Source: Planctomycetota bacterium
GTDB lineage: Bacteria > Planctomycetota > GCA-002687715
Assembly: GCA_002687715.1 (NCBI GenBank)
Contig: NZBC01000137.1
Coordinates: forward strand, 1-39,651
Reading direction: 5' to 3'
DNA: 39,651 nt
The notes below the pieces were generated by a model. That model worked only from the letters and a program-made list of their open reading frames with translations, made no database searches and was not told the DNA's origin. Below are positions 1 through 8,260 of this stretch, one piece after another; the stretch's first letter is position 1, and every line of letters begins with the position of its first letter. The translations under genes and the position numbers were made by a program.

Positions 1-1094
1 CCGAGATCCTCGCCGGGACCGAGGGACGGCCGCTGCGCGGTGCCATCACCTGGATCGCGTCCGTGATCGTCATCGTCGCGCTTGGCCTCTACGTGTCGTC
101 GCAGCTGCAGGCTGCCGGCCGGACGTTCTCCAACACTTTCGAGGGCCTGTCGTTCATGAACAGCGTCCTCATCGGGGGCGGCATCGTCGTGGTCTACACG
201 CTGGTGGGCGGGTTCTGGGCAGTGAGCCTCACGGACACGCTGCAAGGACTGCTGATGGCCGCGACCGCGATCGTGTTGCCCGTCGCGGCCATCGCCAAGA
301 TCGGCGGATTCGGCGCGCTGCACGACGGCCTCGTCGCAGTCGACGATGGTCGGTCGCTGGGGCTCTTCCAGGACCACGGTGGCATCGCCGCCATCGGATT
401 CGCGCTGGGTCTGCTCGGCATCGGATTCGGGTATCCGGGACAACCGCACGTGGTCAACCGGATCATGGCGATGGGCGGCGACGACCGCACGTTGGGTCAG
501 GCGAAGGCGATTGCGATCAGCTGGGCCGTCGTGGTGTACGCGGGAATGTTGCTGCTCGGTCTCTGCGGACGGGTCCTGTACCCCTGTCTCCCGAGGGATG
601 ACCTGTTCATCACTGCTACGAACGGCCTGTTCCCTCCGATCGTCGCGGGCGTCATGATCGCGGCCGTGCTGTCGGCCATCATGTCGACGGCCGACAGCCA
701 GCTCCTCGTCACCGGATCGACCGTGTCCCATGACCTCGGGCTCGGTGGGACGTCGACGAAGACGATGCTCCTGCGCTCGCGCATCACCGTCCTCCTGGTG
801 AGTGTCGGCGCGATCGTCGCAGCGCTCGCCACCCCGAAGGACATCTTCAACAACGTGCTCTTCGCATTCGGAGCAATGGGCGCGGCATTCGGTCCGGCCC
901 TTCTGTACACGGCACTCCGCGGGCGCCCACCGAGCCCGATGCGGACGCTCCTCGCGATGGTCGCAGGCTGCGGACTCAGCATTTTCGCTTACTACGCCTA
1001 CGCCGCGCCGGCGGACAAGGCGATGGAACGTGTGCTGCCGTATCTCGTCTCGATGACTATCGTGTGCTGGCCGAAGGCACGCCGGACGGTGTAG
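1..1094 (+). CDS. Sodium:solute symporter, PutP-like (5' partial)
   Basis: The reading frame is open from base 3, so the gene starts outside the window and only the C-terminal part is present. The protein is a chain of hydrophobic helices of the SSS (LeuT-fold) family, which couples Na+ influx to uptake of a small solute. The helix reading YTLVGGFWAVSLTDTLQG, the segment GFGYPGQPHVVNRIMA and the later MSTADSQLLV motif all match the Na+/proline symporter subgroup. The Ser/Thr pair in MSTADSQ is where PutP/vSGLT proteins hold Na+. The first in-frame GTG at 63 is internal, not the true start. Proline is the best substrate guess, but other amino or organic acids are possible. The kinase gene begins 60 bp after the stop, on the same strand. 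Confidence 0.88.
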   Translation, partial: EILAGTEGRPLRGAITWIASVIVIVALGLYVSSQLQAAGRTFSNTFEGLSFMNSVLIGGGIVVVYTLVGGFWAVSLTDTLQGLLMAATAIVLPVAAIAKIGGFGALHDGLVAVDDGRSLGLFQDHGGIAAIGFALGLLGIGFGYPGQPHVVNRIMAMGGDDRTLGQAKAIAISWAVVVYAGMLLLGLCGRVLYPCLPRDDLFITATNGLFPPIVAGVMIAAVLSAIMSTADSQLLVTGSTVSHDLGLGGTSTKTMLLRSRITVLLVSVGAIVAALATPKDIFNNVLFAFGAMGAAFGPALLYTALRGRPPSPMRTLLAMVAGCGLSIFAYYAYAAPADKAMERVLPYLVSMTIVCWPKARRTV

Positions 1095-1142
1095 CCTCCA
1101 ACCAGATCCGCCGGAACCGTGGCACGTCCGGCACCACTCGCG

Positions 1143-1148
1143 TATACC
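1143..1148 (+). promoter_or_regulatory. -10-like hexamer TATACC, probably leaderless start of the kinase gene
   Basis: TATACC ends 6 nt before the ATG at 1155 and no Shine-Dalgarno is visible. A GTGGCA -35-like hexamer lies 18 nt upstream. This arrangement would place the transcription start at or next to the A of the ATG. The same TATACC-6-ATG arrangement occurs before the lipoprotein gene at 15401. Confidence 0.4.
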
Positions 1149-1154
1149 TCATTC

Positions 1155-4100
1155 ATGGCCCCCGCTCCGGAGATCATCGGTCCGTACCGCATTCTCGACA
1201 CCCTGGGAAGCGGTGGACAGGGCGTGGTGTACCTGGCGGAGGACCAGCGGCTCTCACGGCGGGTAGCGCTCAAGGTGCTCACGGGGCTCGGACCGCTCTC
1301 GGACGACGCATTGCGGCGGTTCCAGCGGGAGGCGGCCGTCGCCTCCAGGCTCGATCACCCTGGGATCTGCACCGTCCACGATACGGGCGTCGAGGAACGG
1401 GTCGCGTACATCGCGATGCGGTACATCGAGGGTCAGTCGCTATCGCAAAAACTCGCGGAGTCCCGCTCGACGACGACCAGGGACGAGTCGAGCATCCTGG
1501 ACCTCGAGTCGGCGACGGAGGACGACGACGAGGCCGTCGTGGAGCCCGACACGTCGGCGACTCCGACCAAGAGCGACGTCGACGTCGCAATCCAGCTCAT
1601 CGAGGACACCGCACGGGCCCTGCACGCCGCGCACGAGGCCGGGGTCATTCACCGTGACGTAAAGCCCGGCAACGTCATGATCACTCCGGCCGGCCGCCCC
1701 GTCATCCTGGACTTCGGGCTCGCGCGCGAGGAGGAGGGCGACCTTCCGACGTTGACCCGGACCGGTGACTTCTTTGGCACCCCGAGCTACATGTCGCCGG
1801 AACAGCTCATGAGCCAGCGGCTCCGCGTCGACCGACGCGCTGACATCTGGTCTCTGGGCGTGATGCTCTACGAGTGCATCACGCTGACGCGCCCGTTTCA
1901 GGCGCCGACTCGCGAGAGCCTCTACCACTCGATCCTCACCAAGGAGCCTGTCGATCCGCGCAAGCACAACCCCGTCGTGCCACGCGACCTCGCAGTCGTC
2001 GTCTCGACTGCATTGGAGAAAGACCGTGACCGCCGCTATCAAACCGCACGCGACCTCGCGGAGGACCTGCGGCGTGTCCGCGAGCTGCTTCCGATCAAGG
2101 CACGCCCGGCCGGACCCGTGCTGCGACTACGTCGATGGGGACAGCGCAATCCCGCGCTCGCGACCGCCGCGGTGTTGCTTCTGGTCTTCGTCGTCGCCGG
2201 GGTCAGCCTCCTCGGATGGGCCAACCTCCGCCTCTCGGAGGCGAACGACGAGCTCGAAGCCGCGAACGCGGAAGCAACGAAGCAGGAGGCCACCGCCCGC
2301 CGCGAACGCGACGAGAAGGGTCGGGCACTCGACGCGGAAAAGAAGACACGGCACCGCGCCGATGGACTGCGGTTGCTCGGAGAGGCGCGGCAGCACCTCG
2401 AGAACGACCCCGCACTTGCGGCGTTACTCGCCACGCAGGGCGCCCGTCGCACGCCTGGCCCCGTCGCCGACAGCTTGCTCTCGAAGGTGCTCGAAGAGCT
2501 TCACGAAGAGCGGACGTTCCAGCCCAACGTGGGGGCCTTGGCTTCCGTCATGTTCAGCCCCGACGGCAACAAGCTCGCCGTGCTCGGCAGCAGCGGTGAC
2601 CTGATCGCCTGGAACGCCGATGACGGGACGCGGCTCTTCCACGTCCGCGTTCCGATGCGGAGCTTCTCCGCCGGAGCCGCCATCTTCGATCCCACCGGGT
2701 ACACGCTGCTCGTCGTCGGTACGCACGGCGAGTCACCCCTGCCCGACGCCACCACCGGACGAGTGCTCTCGAAGCTCCTGCACCCGCAGCGATCTGTCAA
2801 TCACGTACGGTTCAGCGACGACGGCAGGCTCTGTGCGCTGGCCACCTCCGACGGGACGATGGTCTGGTCCGTTCCAGACGGAGCGCTCCGGCACGAGTAC
2901 CCGGCATCCATCCCCCACCTGGCCGTCGACTTCGATCAGGGCGCCGGTACGGTCCTCACCGCCGACGCCATGGGGCAGATCCACATCATCTCACGGGTCA
3001 GCGGCGAGACCCGCCTCATCGACTACGGGCGGTCGATTCGATTCGCCCGCTTCTCCTACGACGGACGCCAGGTGCTGGTTCCGATCGGCGAGGGGGTCAT
3101 GCGCTGGGAAACGGCCACCGGCACACGGCTTCCCGCCCTCGGTCGTACCGGGGGTATGCAGCTCACGGGCGGATTCACCGTCGACAAGCTCGCGGTCGCG
3201 CGTCAGGGCCTCTACACGGTCAGTGACGTGAGGAGCCGCAGCACGGCGATCTGGCGAAAAGACAAGGCCGTTGGCACCGTGCCCGGGGCGATCATGTCGA
3301 CCGCCGGATCTTGTGTCTCGAAACGCAGCGGACGTCTCGTGACCGTCGAGAACCGCATCGCACGGGTCTGGCGCCTCGACGACGGCCGCCTGGTCGCGAC
3401 GTTGCGCGGGCATTCCTCCGCCATCGTCTCGGCCGTCATCGATCCGGATGGACGGCGCGTCGCCACCGTGTCCACGGATGGAACGTGCCGGACGTGGCGC
3501 GTGCGGGCCTGGCTGGACGAGCGCACCATTCGCGTCAGCGGAAAGCCGGGCAACCACCGGTTCTTCGGACTCGACCGCAATCGTCGTCGGCTGCTGACGT
3601 CGAGTGGCGCGCTCCTCGGCGGGCGCCATCTCGAGGGGTCCGACGTCACGACCGGACGCGTGATCCGCCGATTCAGCACGCGAACCCACCCGCAGCGCCA
3701 GCCTGTCATCGAAGACGCGGACGTCGGTCCCAACGGTAAGACCGTCGCGACTGCGCACGACGACTGGACGGCGCGCATCTGGAACGTCAGCGAGGGACGC
3801 GTCACCCACGCCCTGGTCCACGACAAGCCGGTCAAGTCGATCGAGTTCTCGCCTTCGGGCCGTCGGGTCCTGACCGTGACGTCGGATGCGTCGGCGAGCA
3901 TTCCTTCCCGATCGATGACCACCGTGGGTCCGACGACGTCCTTCGACGGCCGCACGGCAGACGCGAGCCAGATCCCTCCGTCGGCGACGGTGTGGAATCC
4001 GAAGACCGGCAAGCAACTCGGCACGCTGCGGACGCACGCGGGGTCCATCGAGTGCGCCACGTTCGACGCTGTCGAGGAGCGTGTCGCAACGGGCGGCTGG

Positions 4101-5282
4101 GACGGGAAGATCATCATCTGGAACGCCACGACGGGCGAAGAGCTCGCCACGTGGTCCGGCAAAGTCGCGGTCCGCGAAGTCCGGTTCACCTCCGACGGGA
4201 AACGCATCGTCGCCCGGTTCGACACCAAACCACCCGTGGTCATCAACGCGGCAACGGGTGAAGAGCTCGCGCAGGCTGCCCGCCCGAGCCTCGTCGCGCA
4301 GTACGAATACACGGCCCTGGCCGTACGTCCGGACGGGCAGAGTGCGGCGATCACGGTGGACGTCTTCCGCGATCTCAATCTGGTCCTGGTGTTCGATCTC
4401 GATACGGGACGCACGCTTCAGCGACTCGACGCCCCCCTGACCAAAGTGGAGTTCATGGAGTTCAGTCGCGACGGACGCAGCCTGCTGACCGCCACGCGGA
4501 AGCAGCCCGTCGTCCACGTGACAGATCTGGAAACGGGTCGGGCCCAGGGCACGTTCTCATGGCCCAACCGCAGCCTCGCCTACGCCGGTCTCGACTCGAC
4601 CGGGACACACGTGGTCGCAATCGACGCCAAGGAGAGCACCGTTCGCTCCTGGCCGCTCCAACCACTTCGCAATGTGGAGGCCCGCCTGCCCCGTCCGCTC
4701 ACGCTTCGCGAGCGTGAACGGTTCGAAACCGATTCGGCCGCAGATCTGACCAAGGCCAACGCCGTGACGCGCTGGCGGCTGGATCAGGATGGTCTCCTCG
4801 ATCTCGCAGACGCCGTCGGCCTGGAGAACGTCAGGCTCCGGGAAACACTCTCTATCTATGCGCGACCGCGAATCGACGAGAGCTCCCTGTACACCCAACT
4901 GCTCGAAGCGGTAGCCAGCAACCCCCGGGACGACCCGTCTATCTCGGCCGCGCGCCGTCTCTGCGAACGGCTCGGCGGCGCGCAACCGAAGCGAAGGTAC
5001 CAGGCCATCCGCGCGTGGCTCGAGGTGCAAGCGGGGCATCCCACCGACGCACTGAGAATCCTGGACGCGACCACGGAAGAGGACACCTGGTTCCACGACC
5101 GCATCGCCGCCGGCGTCCGCGCCCTCGCCCTGCACGCGGCCGGTCGCGTCGAGGAAGGACGCCAAGCCGCCAACGCCTGGCGGCGCGACCGCACAACGCT
5201 GAAGACCAACTCCCTGATGCGAACCGTCGGCCGCGCCCTCCGCGACCGCTTCGGTCCCGATGCGTCTGGTGGCGATCACTAG
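1155..5282 (+). CDS. Ser/Thr protein kinase with WD40 beta-propeller and TPR-like tail
   Basis: Membrane-anchored Hanks-type kinase of 1375 residues. The kinase domain (about 10-320) has the glycine loop GSGGQG (18-23), the ATP lysine K40 in VALK, catalytic D168 in HRDVKPGN, and D186 of DFGLA. A 40-residue Ser/Thr/Asp/Glu-rich insertion (about 102-141) sits before the catalytic loop. A transmembrane helix (about 334-356) and a charged coiled coil (about 357-405) follow. WD40-type blades (FSPDG...W, FSPSGRR, IIIWNATTGEEL) run from about 440 to 1180, and the last 150 residues look TPR-like. By analogy the propeller is outside the cytoplasm and senses or scaffolds partners. An upstream in-frame GTG at 1119 would add 12 residues; ATG 1155 is preferred because the kinase domain follows directly and a -10-like box precedes it. 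The substrate is unknown. Confidence 0.93.
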   Translation: MAPAPEIIGPYRILDTLGSGGQGVVYLAEDQRLSRRVALKVLTGLGPLSDDALRRFQREAAVASRLDHPGICTVHDTGVEERVAYIAMRYIEGQSLSQKLAESRSTTTRDESSILDLESATEDDDEAVVEPDTSATPTKSDVDVAIQLIEDTARALHAAHEAGVIHRDVKPGNVMITPAGRPVILDFGLAREEEGDLPTLTRTGDFFGTPSYMSPEQLMSQRLRVDRRADIWSLGVMLYECITLTRPFQAPTRESLYHSILTKEPVDPRKHNPVVPRDLAVVVSTALEKDRDRRYQTARDLAEDLRRVRELLPIKARPAGPVLRLRRWGQRNPALATAAVLLLVFVVAGVSLLGWANLRLSEANDELEAANAEATKQEATARRERDEKGRALDAEKKTRHRADGLRLLGEARQHLENDPALAALLATQGARRTPGPVADSLLSKVLEELHEERTFQPNVGALASVMFSPDGNKLAVLGSSGDLIAWNADDGTRLFHVRVPMRSFSAGAAIFDPTGYTLLVVGTHGESPLPDATTGRVLSKLLHPQRSVNHVRFSDDGRLCALATSDGTMVWSVPDGALRHEYPASIPHLAVDFDQGAGTVLTADAMGQIHIISRVSGETRLIDYGRSIRFARFSYDGRQVLVPIGEGVMRWETATGTRLPALGRTGGMQLTGGFTVDKLAVARQGLYTVSDVRSRSTAIWRKDKAVGTVPGAIMSTAGSCVSKRSGRLVTVENRIARVWRLDDGRLVATLRGHSSAIVSAVIDPDGRRVATVSTDGTCRTWRVRAWLDERTIRVSGKPGNHRFFGLDRNRRRLLTSSGALLGGRHLEGSDVTTGRVIRRFSTRTHPQRQPVIEDADVGPNGKTVATAHDDWTARIWNVSEGRVTHALVHDKPVKSIEFSPSGRRVLTVTSDASASIPSRSMTTVGPTTSFDGRTADASQIPPSATVWNPKTGKQLGTLRTHAGSIECATFDAVEERVATGGWDGKIIIWNATTGEELATWSGKVAVREVRFTSDGKRIVARFDTKPPVVINAATGEELAQAARPSLVAQYEYTALAVRPDGQSAAITVDVFRDLNLVLVFDLDTGRTLQRLDAPLTKVEFMEFSRDGRSLLTATRKQPVVHVTDLETGRAQGTFSWPNRSLAYAGLDSTGTHVVAIDAKESTVRSWPLQPLRNVEARLPRPLTLRERERFETDSAADLTKANAVTRWRLDQDGLLDLADAVGLENVRLRETLSIYARPRIDESSLYTQLLEAVASNPRDDPSISAARRLCERLGGAQPKRRYQAIRAWLEVQAGHPTDALRILDATTEEDTWFHDRIAAGVRALALHAAGRVEEGRQAANAWRRDRTTLKTNSLMRTVGRALRDRFGPDASGGDH

Positions 5283-5309
5283 CTGGACGCGTGGGCGAGC
5301 TTCCCGGTC

Positions 5310-5407
5310 GGTGGCTTTTTTGGAGAATCCAGGGGCCCAGGCCCCGGGTTCTCCCTACCTCTCTGCGCTCTTTCCTGGGGCTCCGGGGTTCTCCTCAGGA
5401 AGCCACC
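5310..5407. terminator. Nested inverted repeats between convergent genes
   Basis: The 136-bp gap between the kinase stop and the csaA stop contains an outer repeat (GGTGGCTT at 5310-5317 with AAGCCACC at 5400-5407). Inside it is a hairpin with GGAGAA pairing to TTCTCC (about 5322-5354) around a GC-rich core. A run of six T precedes the inner hairpin on the plus strand. It probably terminates transcription from both sides. No gene is seen in the gap. Confidence 0.5.
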
Positions 5408-5418
5408 GAGCCCCCCGC

Positions 5419-5787
5419 TCACCCAACCGAAGCACCGTTTGGCACCCGGTCGTCCGGCCCCAGAAGTACCACGCCTTCCGAAGCCGAGACGGCCGCCAGC
5501 ACCAACACCTCGGACTTCGCGCCGGCGACGCGCTTGGCCGGGAAGTTGACCACGCAGACGACCTGACGACCGAGCAACTCTTCACTCGCGTAGCGGCCTG
5601 TGACCTGGACGGACGACTTTCGGTTGCCAACCTCGCCGAGATCGATGGTCAGGATGTACGCCGGGTGGCAGGCGTCGTGGTTGGGCTCGACTTTGGCGAC
5701 CGTGCCCACGCGCAAGTCGAGTCGGGTGAAGTCGTCGAAGTTGACGAGGCCTTTCAGCGCATCGCCCGCTTCGCCGCCGGCGTTCAC
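5419..5787 (-). CDS. csaA: CsaA-like tRNA-binding-domain chaperone
   Basis: A 122-residue single-domain OB-fold protein of the tRNA-binding/EMAP-II type, as in Bacillus CsaA and the C-terminal domain of MetRS. Diagnostic segments are FDDFTRLDLRVGTV at the N terminus, ILTIDLGEVGNRKSS, VVCVVNFPAKRVAGAKSEVLVL and a terminal PNG motif. Length and domain limits match CsaA with nothing extra. The start is GTG at 5787, whose GTGA overlaps the TGA stop of the upstream rlmI-like gene, so translation is probably coupled. The open frame continues upstream only as out-of-frame antisense of that gene. CsaA proteins are reported to act as export-related chaperones; tRNA or RNA binding is also possible. The cellular role here is inferred. 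Confidence 0.88.
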   Translation of the reverse strand: MNAGGEAGDALKGLVNFDDFTRLDLRVGTVAKVEPNHDACHPAYILTIDLGEVGNRKSSVQVTGRYASEELLGRQVVCVVNFPAKRVAGAKSEVLVLAAVSASEGVVLLGPDDRVPNGASVG

Positions 5788-6998
5788 GCGTCTCGGCCCT
5801 GAGGGAGCACGCGGAACGCCGAACACTGCAGATAGCGACCTTCGTCGTGAGGCAGCAAGATCGGGTGATCGGGCGCCTGGCCGCCGCGGTGGATCTGCTG
5901 GAGACGAACCTCGGCCTCCTTCGCCACCGATCCGAGCATCTCGTCGAACACCTCCTCGGTGACGTGCTGCGAGCACGAGCACGTCACGAGAACTCCGCCC
6001 GGTCGCAGGACCCGAACCGCCTTCAAGTTGATCTCGTAGTAGAGCCCGAGTCCACGCTCGAGTCCGCTGCGCTTCCTTACGAGCTTCGGAGGATCGAGGA
6101 CGACGAGGTCGTAGGTGCGGCCGTCCTTGCGATCGTGGTCGAGCACGCGCAGGACGTTGCCCTTGTCGGCAGTGACGCGATCCGCAACGTCGTTGAGTTC
6201 GATTCCGCGCTGCAACAGCTCGAGCGCCGGCTCCGACGAATCCACGCAGCGCACCGACTTCGCGCCGGCGTTCGCCATCGCGAGCCCGAAGCCCCCGACG
6301 TACGAGAAGGCGTCGAGGACATCGCGGTCCTTCGCGAGCGGCGACAGCGCGCGCCGGTTCTCACGCTGATCGCTGAAGAAGCCGGTCTTCTGGCCAGTGA
6401 CGGGGTCGCACAGGAAGCGGACGCCGTCTTCCTCGACCTCGACCGGTCCGCCGGGCGCATGGCCGCGCAGGACCCCCTCCTCGCGCTCGAGCCCTTCCTC
6501 CTCGGCCGCCCCCGACGCCCGCTCGACGATGCCGCGCGGTGCGAGCCGCTCCTCGAGGTGATCGAGGAGCAGGTCGAGGAACGGGACCATGCCGAGCGCC
6601 GACAACTGCACGACGAGCCAATCGCCGATCCGGTCGACGACGAGCCCGGGCAGGCCGTCGCTTTCGGCGTGTACGAGCCGATAGGCGTTTGTCCGAGCCG
6701 GCAGCGCAAGCACGTCGTGCCTCAGCGCAATCGCACGATCGATCCGCTTGACGAGGAGGTCGATGTCCAGTGGACGCTCGGCCTCCAGCGCCACGAGCCG
6801 GACCCGGATCTGGCTGTTTTCGTTCCAGAATCCCTCGCCGATGCGCCGCCCCTCGGAGTCGAACACCTCGGTCACACAACCGTTCTTCAGCTGACCCTTC
6901 ACCCGGCCGATGGCGCCGGAGAAGATCCAGGGGTGACCGAACCAGAAAGGACGGGCCCGTCGGGGCTTGAGGAAGACCTTGGCCATGGGGGGCGGCAT
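5784..6998 (-). CDS. rlmI: RlmI-like 23S rRNA (cytosine-5) methyltransferase
   Basis: Class I SAM-dependent methyltransferase of 404 residues with the RlmI layout. An N-terminal PUA domain (KVFLKPRRARPFWFGHPWIFSGAI) is followed by a central EEHEE-like domain and a Rossmann domain. That domain contains VLDAFSYVGGFGL (SAM-binding motif I), VLDPPKLV and the cysteine-bearing TCSCSQHV, which in m5C methyltransferases carries the nucleophile. The family methylates C1962 of 23S rRNA in E. coli. A second ATG at 6986 (MAKVF) fits family N termini better and may be the true start; neither ATG has a clear Shine-Dalgarno. The stop overlaps the csaA start by 4 nt. The gene is divergent from the glutaryl-CoA dehydrogenase. 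A Glu/Arg-rich insertion near residues 165-180 is a little longer than usual. Confidence 0.9.
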   Translation of the reverse strand: MPPPMAKVFLKPRRARPFWFGHPWIFSGAIGRVKGQLKNGCVTEVFDSEGRRIGEGFWNENSQIRVRLVALEAERPLDIDLLVKRIDRAIALRHDVLALPARTNAYRLVHAESDGLPGLVVDRIGDWLVVQLSALGMVPFLDLLLDHLEERLAPRGIVERASGAAEEEGLEREEGVLRGHAPGGPVEVEEDGVRFLCDPVTGQKTGFFSDQRENRRALSPLAKDRDVLDAFSYVGGFGLAMANAGAKSVRCVDSSEPALELLQRGIELNDVADRVTADKGNVLRVLDHDRKDGRTYDLVVLDPPKLVRKRSGLERGLGLYYEINLKAVRVLRPGGVLVTCSCSQHVTEEVFDEMLGSVAKEAEVRLQQIHRGGQAPDHPILLPHDEGRYLQCSAFRVLPQGRDA

Positions 6999-7074
6999 GC
7001 TAACTAAGAGTGCCTATCCACACCCACCCCCTGGAAGTCCCAGTCAGGCGCCCGCCCTCCCGAAAGGAGACCCC

Positions 7075-8244
7075 ATGGGTTCCCCCATGCAGCAGACCGA
7101 CTTCTTCGACCTCGATGAGCTCTACACCGAGGAGGAGATCCTCGCCCGCGACGAGATCCGCCGCTGGTGCAAGGAGCGCTTCGAGCCCATCGTCGAGGAC
7201 GCCTACCGCAAGGGCGAGTTCCCGCTCGACGTCGCGCTCGAGCTCGGGGAGCTCGGAGCCTTCGGGGCGAACATCCAGGGATACGGGTGCGCGGGGCTGT
7301 CCAACACCGCCTACGGCCTGATGATGCAGGAGCTCGAGTTCTGCGACTCGGGGCTGCGGTCGTTCGTGTCGGTCCAGGGCGCGCTCTGCATGTATCCGAT
7401 CTACGCCTACGGGTCGGACGAACAGAAGGACGAGTGGCTCCCCAAGATGGCCACCGGCGAGATCATCGGTTGTTTCGGGCTCACCGAGCCGGACCACGGC
7501 AGCAACCCGGGTGGGATGATCACGCGCGCCGAAGACAAGGGCGACCACTACCTGCTCAACGGGGCGAAGATGTGGATTACCAACGGCGGTCTCGCCCACC
7601 TCGCGATCGTCTGGGCCAAGCTCGACGACGAGGTCTGCGGCTTCGTCGTCCCGACGGACGCCGAGGGGTTCTCCGCCCCCGAGCAGCGTCGGAAATGGTC
7701 GCTGCGGTGCAGCGTCACCTCCGAGCTCGTCCTGCAGGACGTGAAGATCCCGAAGGACAACCTGCTCCCCAAGGCCCGCGGCCTGAAGACCGCGCTCGGC
7801 TGCCTCACTCAAGCCCGCTACGGCATCGCGTTCGGCGCCATCGGCGCGGCCCGTTGCTGCTTCGAGACCGCGCGCGATTACGCGCTGTCCCGCATCCAGT
7901 TCGACAAGCCGATCGCCTCGTTCCAGCTCATCCAGACCAAGCTGGCGAACATGCTGACCGAGATCACCAAGGCGCAGCTGATCTGCTACCGCCTCGGCCG
8001 CCTGAAGGACGAGGGCAAGATCAACTTCGGCCACGTGTCCATGGCCAAGCGCAACAACGTCGGCCGCGCGCTCGAGATCGCCCGGGAGGCCCGCGACATG
8101 CTCGGCGCCAACGGCATCACCGACGAGTACCCGATCGGCCGCCACATGTGCAACCTCGAGACCGTGAACACGTACGAAGGTACGTACGACATCCACGGCC
8201 TGATCCTCGGCCAGTGCATTACGGGCATTCCGGCGTACGCGTAG
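7075..8244 (+). CDS. gcdH: Glutaryl-CoA dehydrogenase
   Basis: FAD-dependent acyl-CoA dehydrogenase of 389 residues that most resembles glutaryl-CoA dehydrogenase, which converts glutaryl-CoA to crotonyl-CoA and CO2 at the end of lysine and tryptophan catabolism. Evidence beyond the generic ACAD fold: IQGYGCAGLSNTAYGL, LRSFVSVQ carrying the Arg and Ser (R95, S99) that bind the glutaryl carboxylate in characterised enzymes, and LRCSVTSELVLQDV. The C-terminal NTYEGTYDIHGLILG holds the catalytic Glu, about E368. The start at ATG 7075 follows a strong AAGGAG (7064-7069); the frame is open upstream to 6967 but lacks an RBS there. The gene is convergent with the secreted hydrolase, 16 bp away. No electron-transfer flavoprotein genes are adjacent. 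Confidence 0.92.
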   Translation: MGSPMQQTDFFDLDELYTEEEILARDEIRRWCKERFEPIVEDAYRKGEFPLDVALELGELGAFGANIQGYGCAGLSNTAYGLMMQELEFCDSGLRSFVSVQGALCMYPIYAYGSDEQKDEWLPKMATGEIIGCFGLTEPDHGSNPGGMITRAEDKGDHYLLNGAKMWITNGGLAHLAIVWAKLDDEVCGFVVPTDAEGFSAPEQRRKWSLRCSVTSELVLQDVKIPKDNLLPKARGLKTALGCLTQARYGIAFGAIGAARCCFETARDYALSRIQFDKPIASFQLIQTKLANMLTEITKAQLICYRLGRLKDEGKINFGHVSMAKRNNVGRALEIAREARDMLGANGITDEYPIGRHMCNLETVNTYEGTYDIHGLILGQCITGIPAYA

Positions 8245-8260
8245 CTCGGTTGCGGTGGCC

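Noticed and set aside
2991..4517. 508-residue open frame opposite the kinase propeller
   Set aside because: Charged, Arg/Asp-rich antisense translation without structure; the plus strand encodes WD40 blades.
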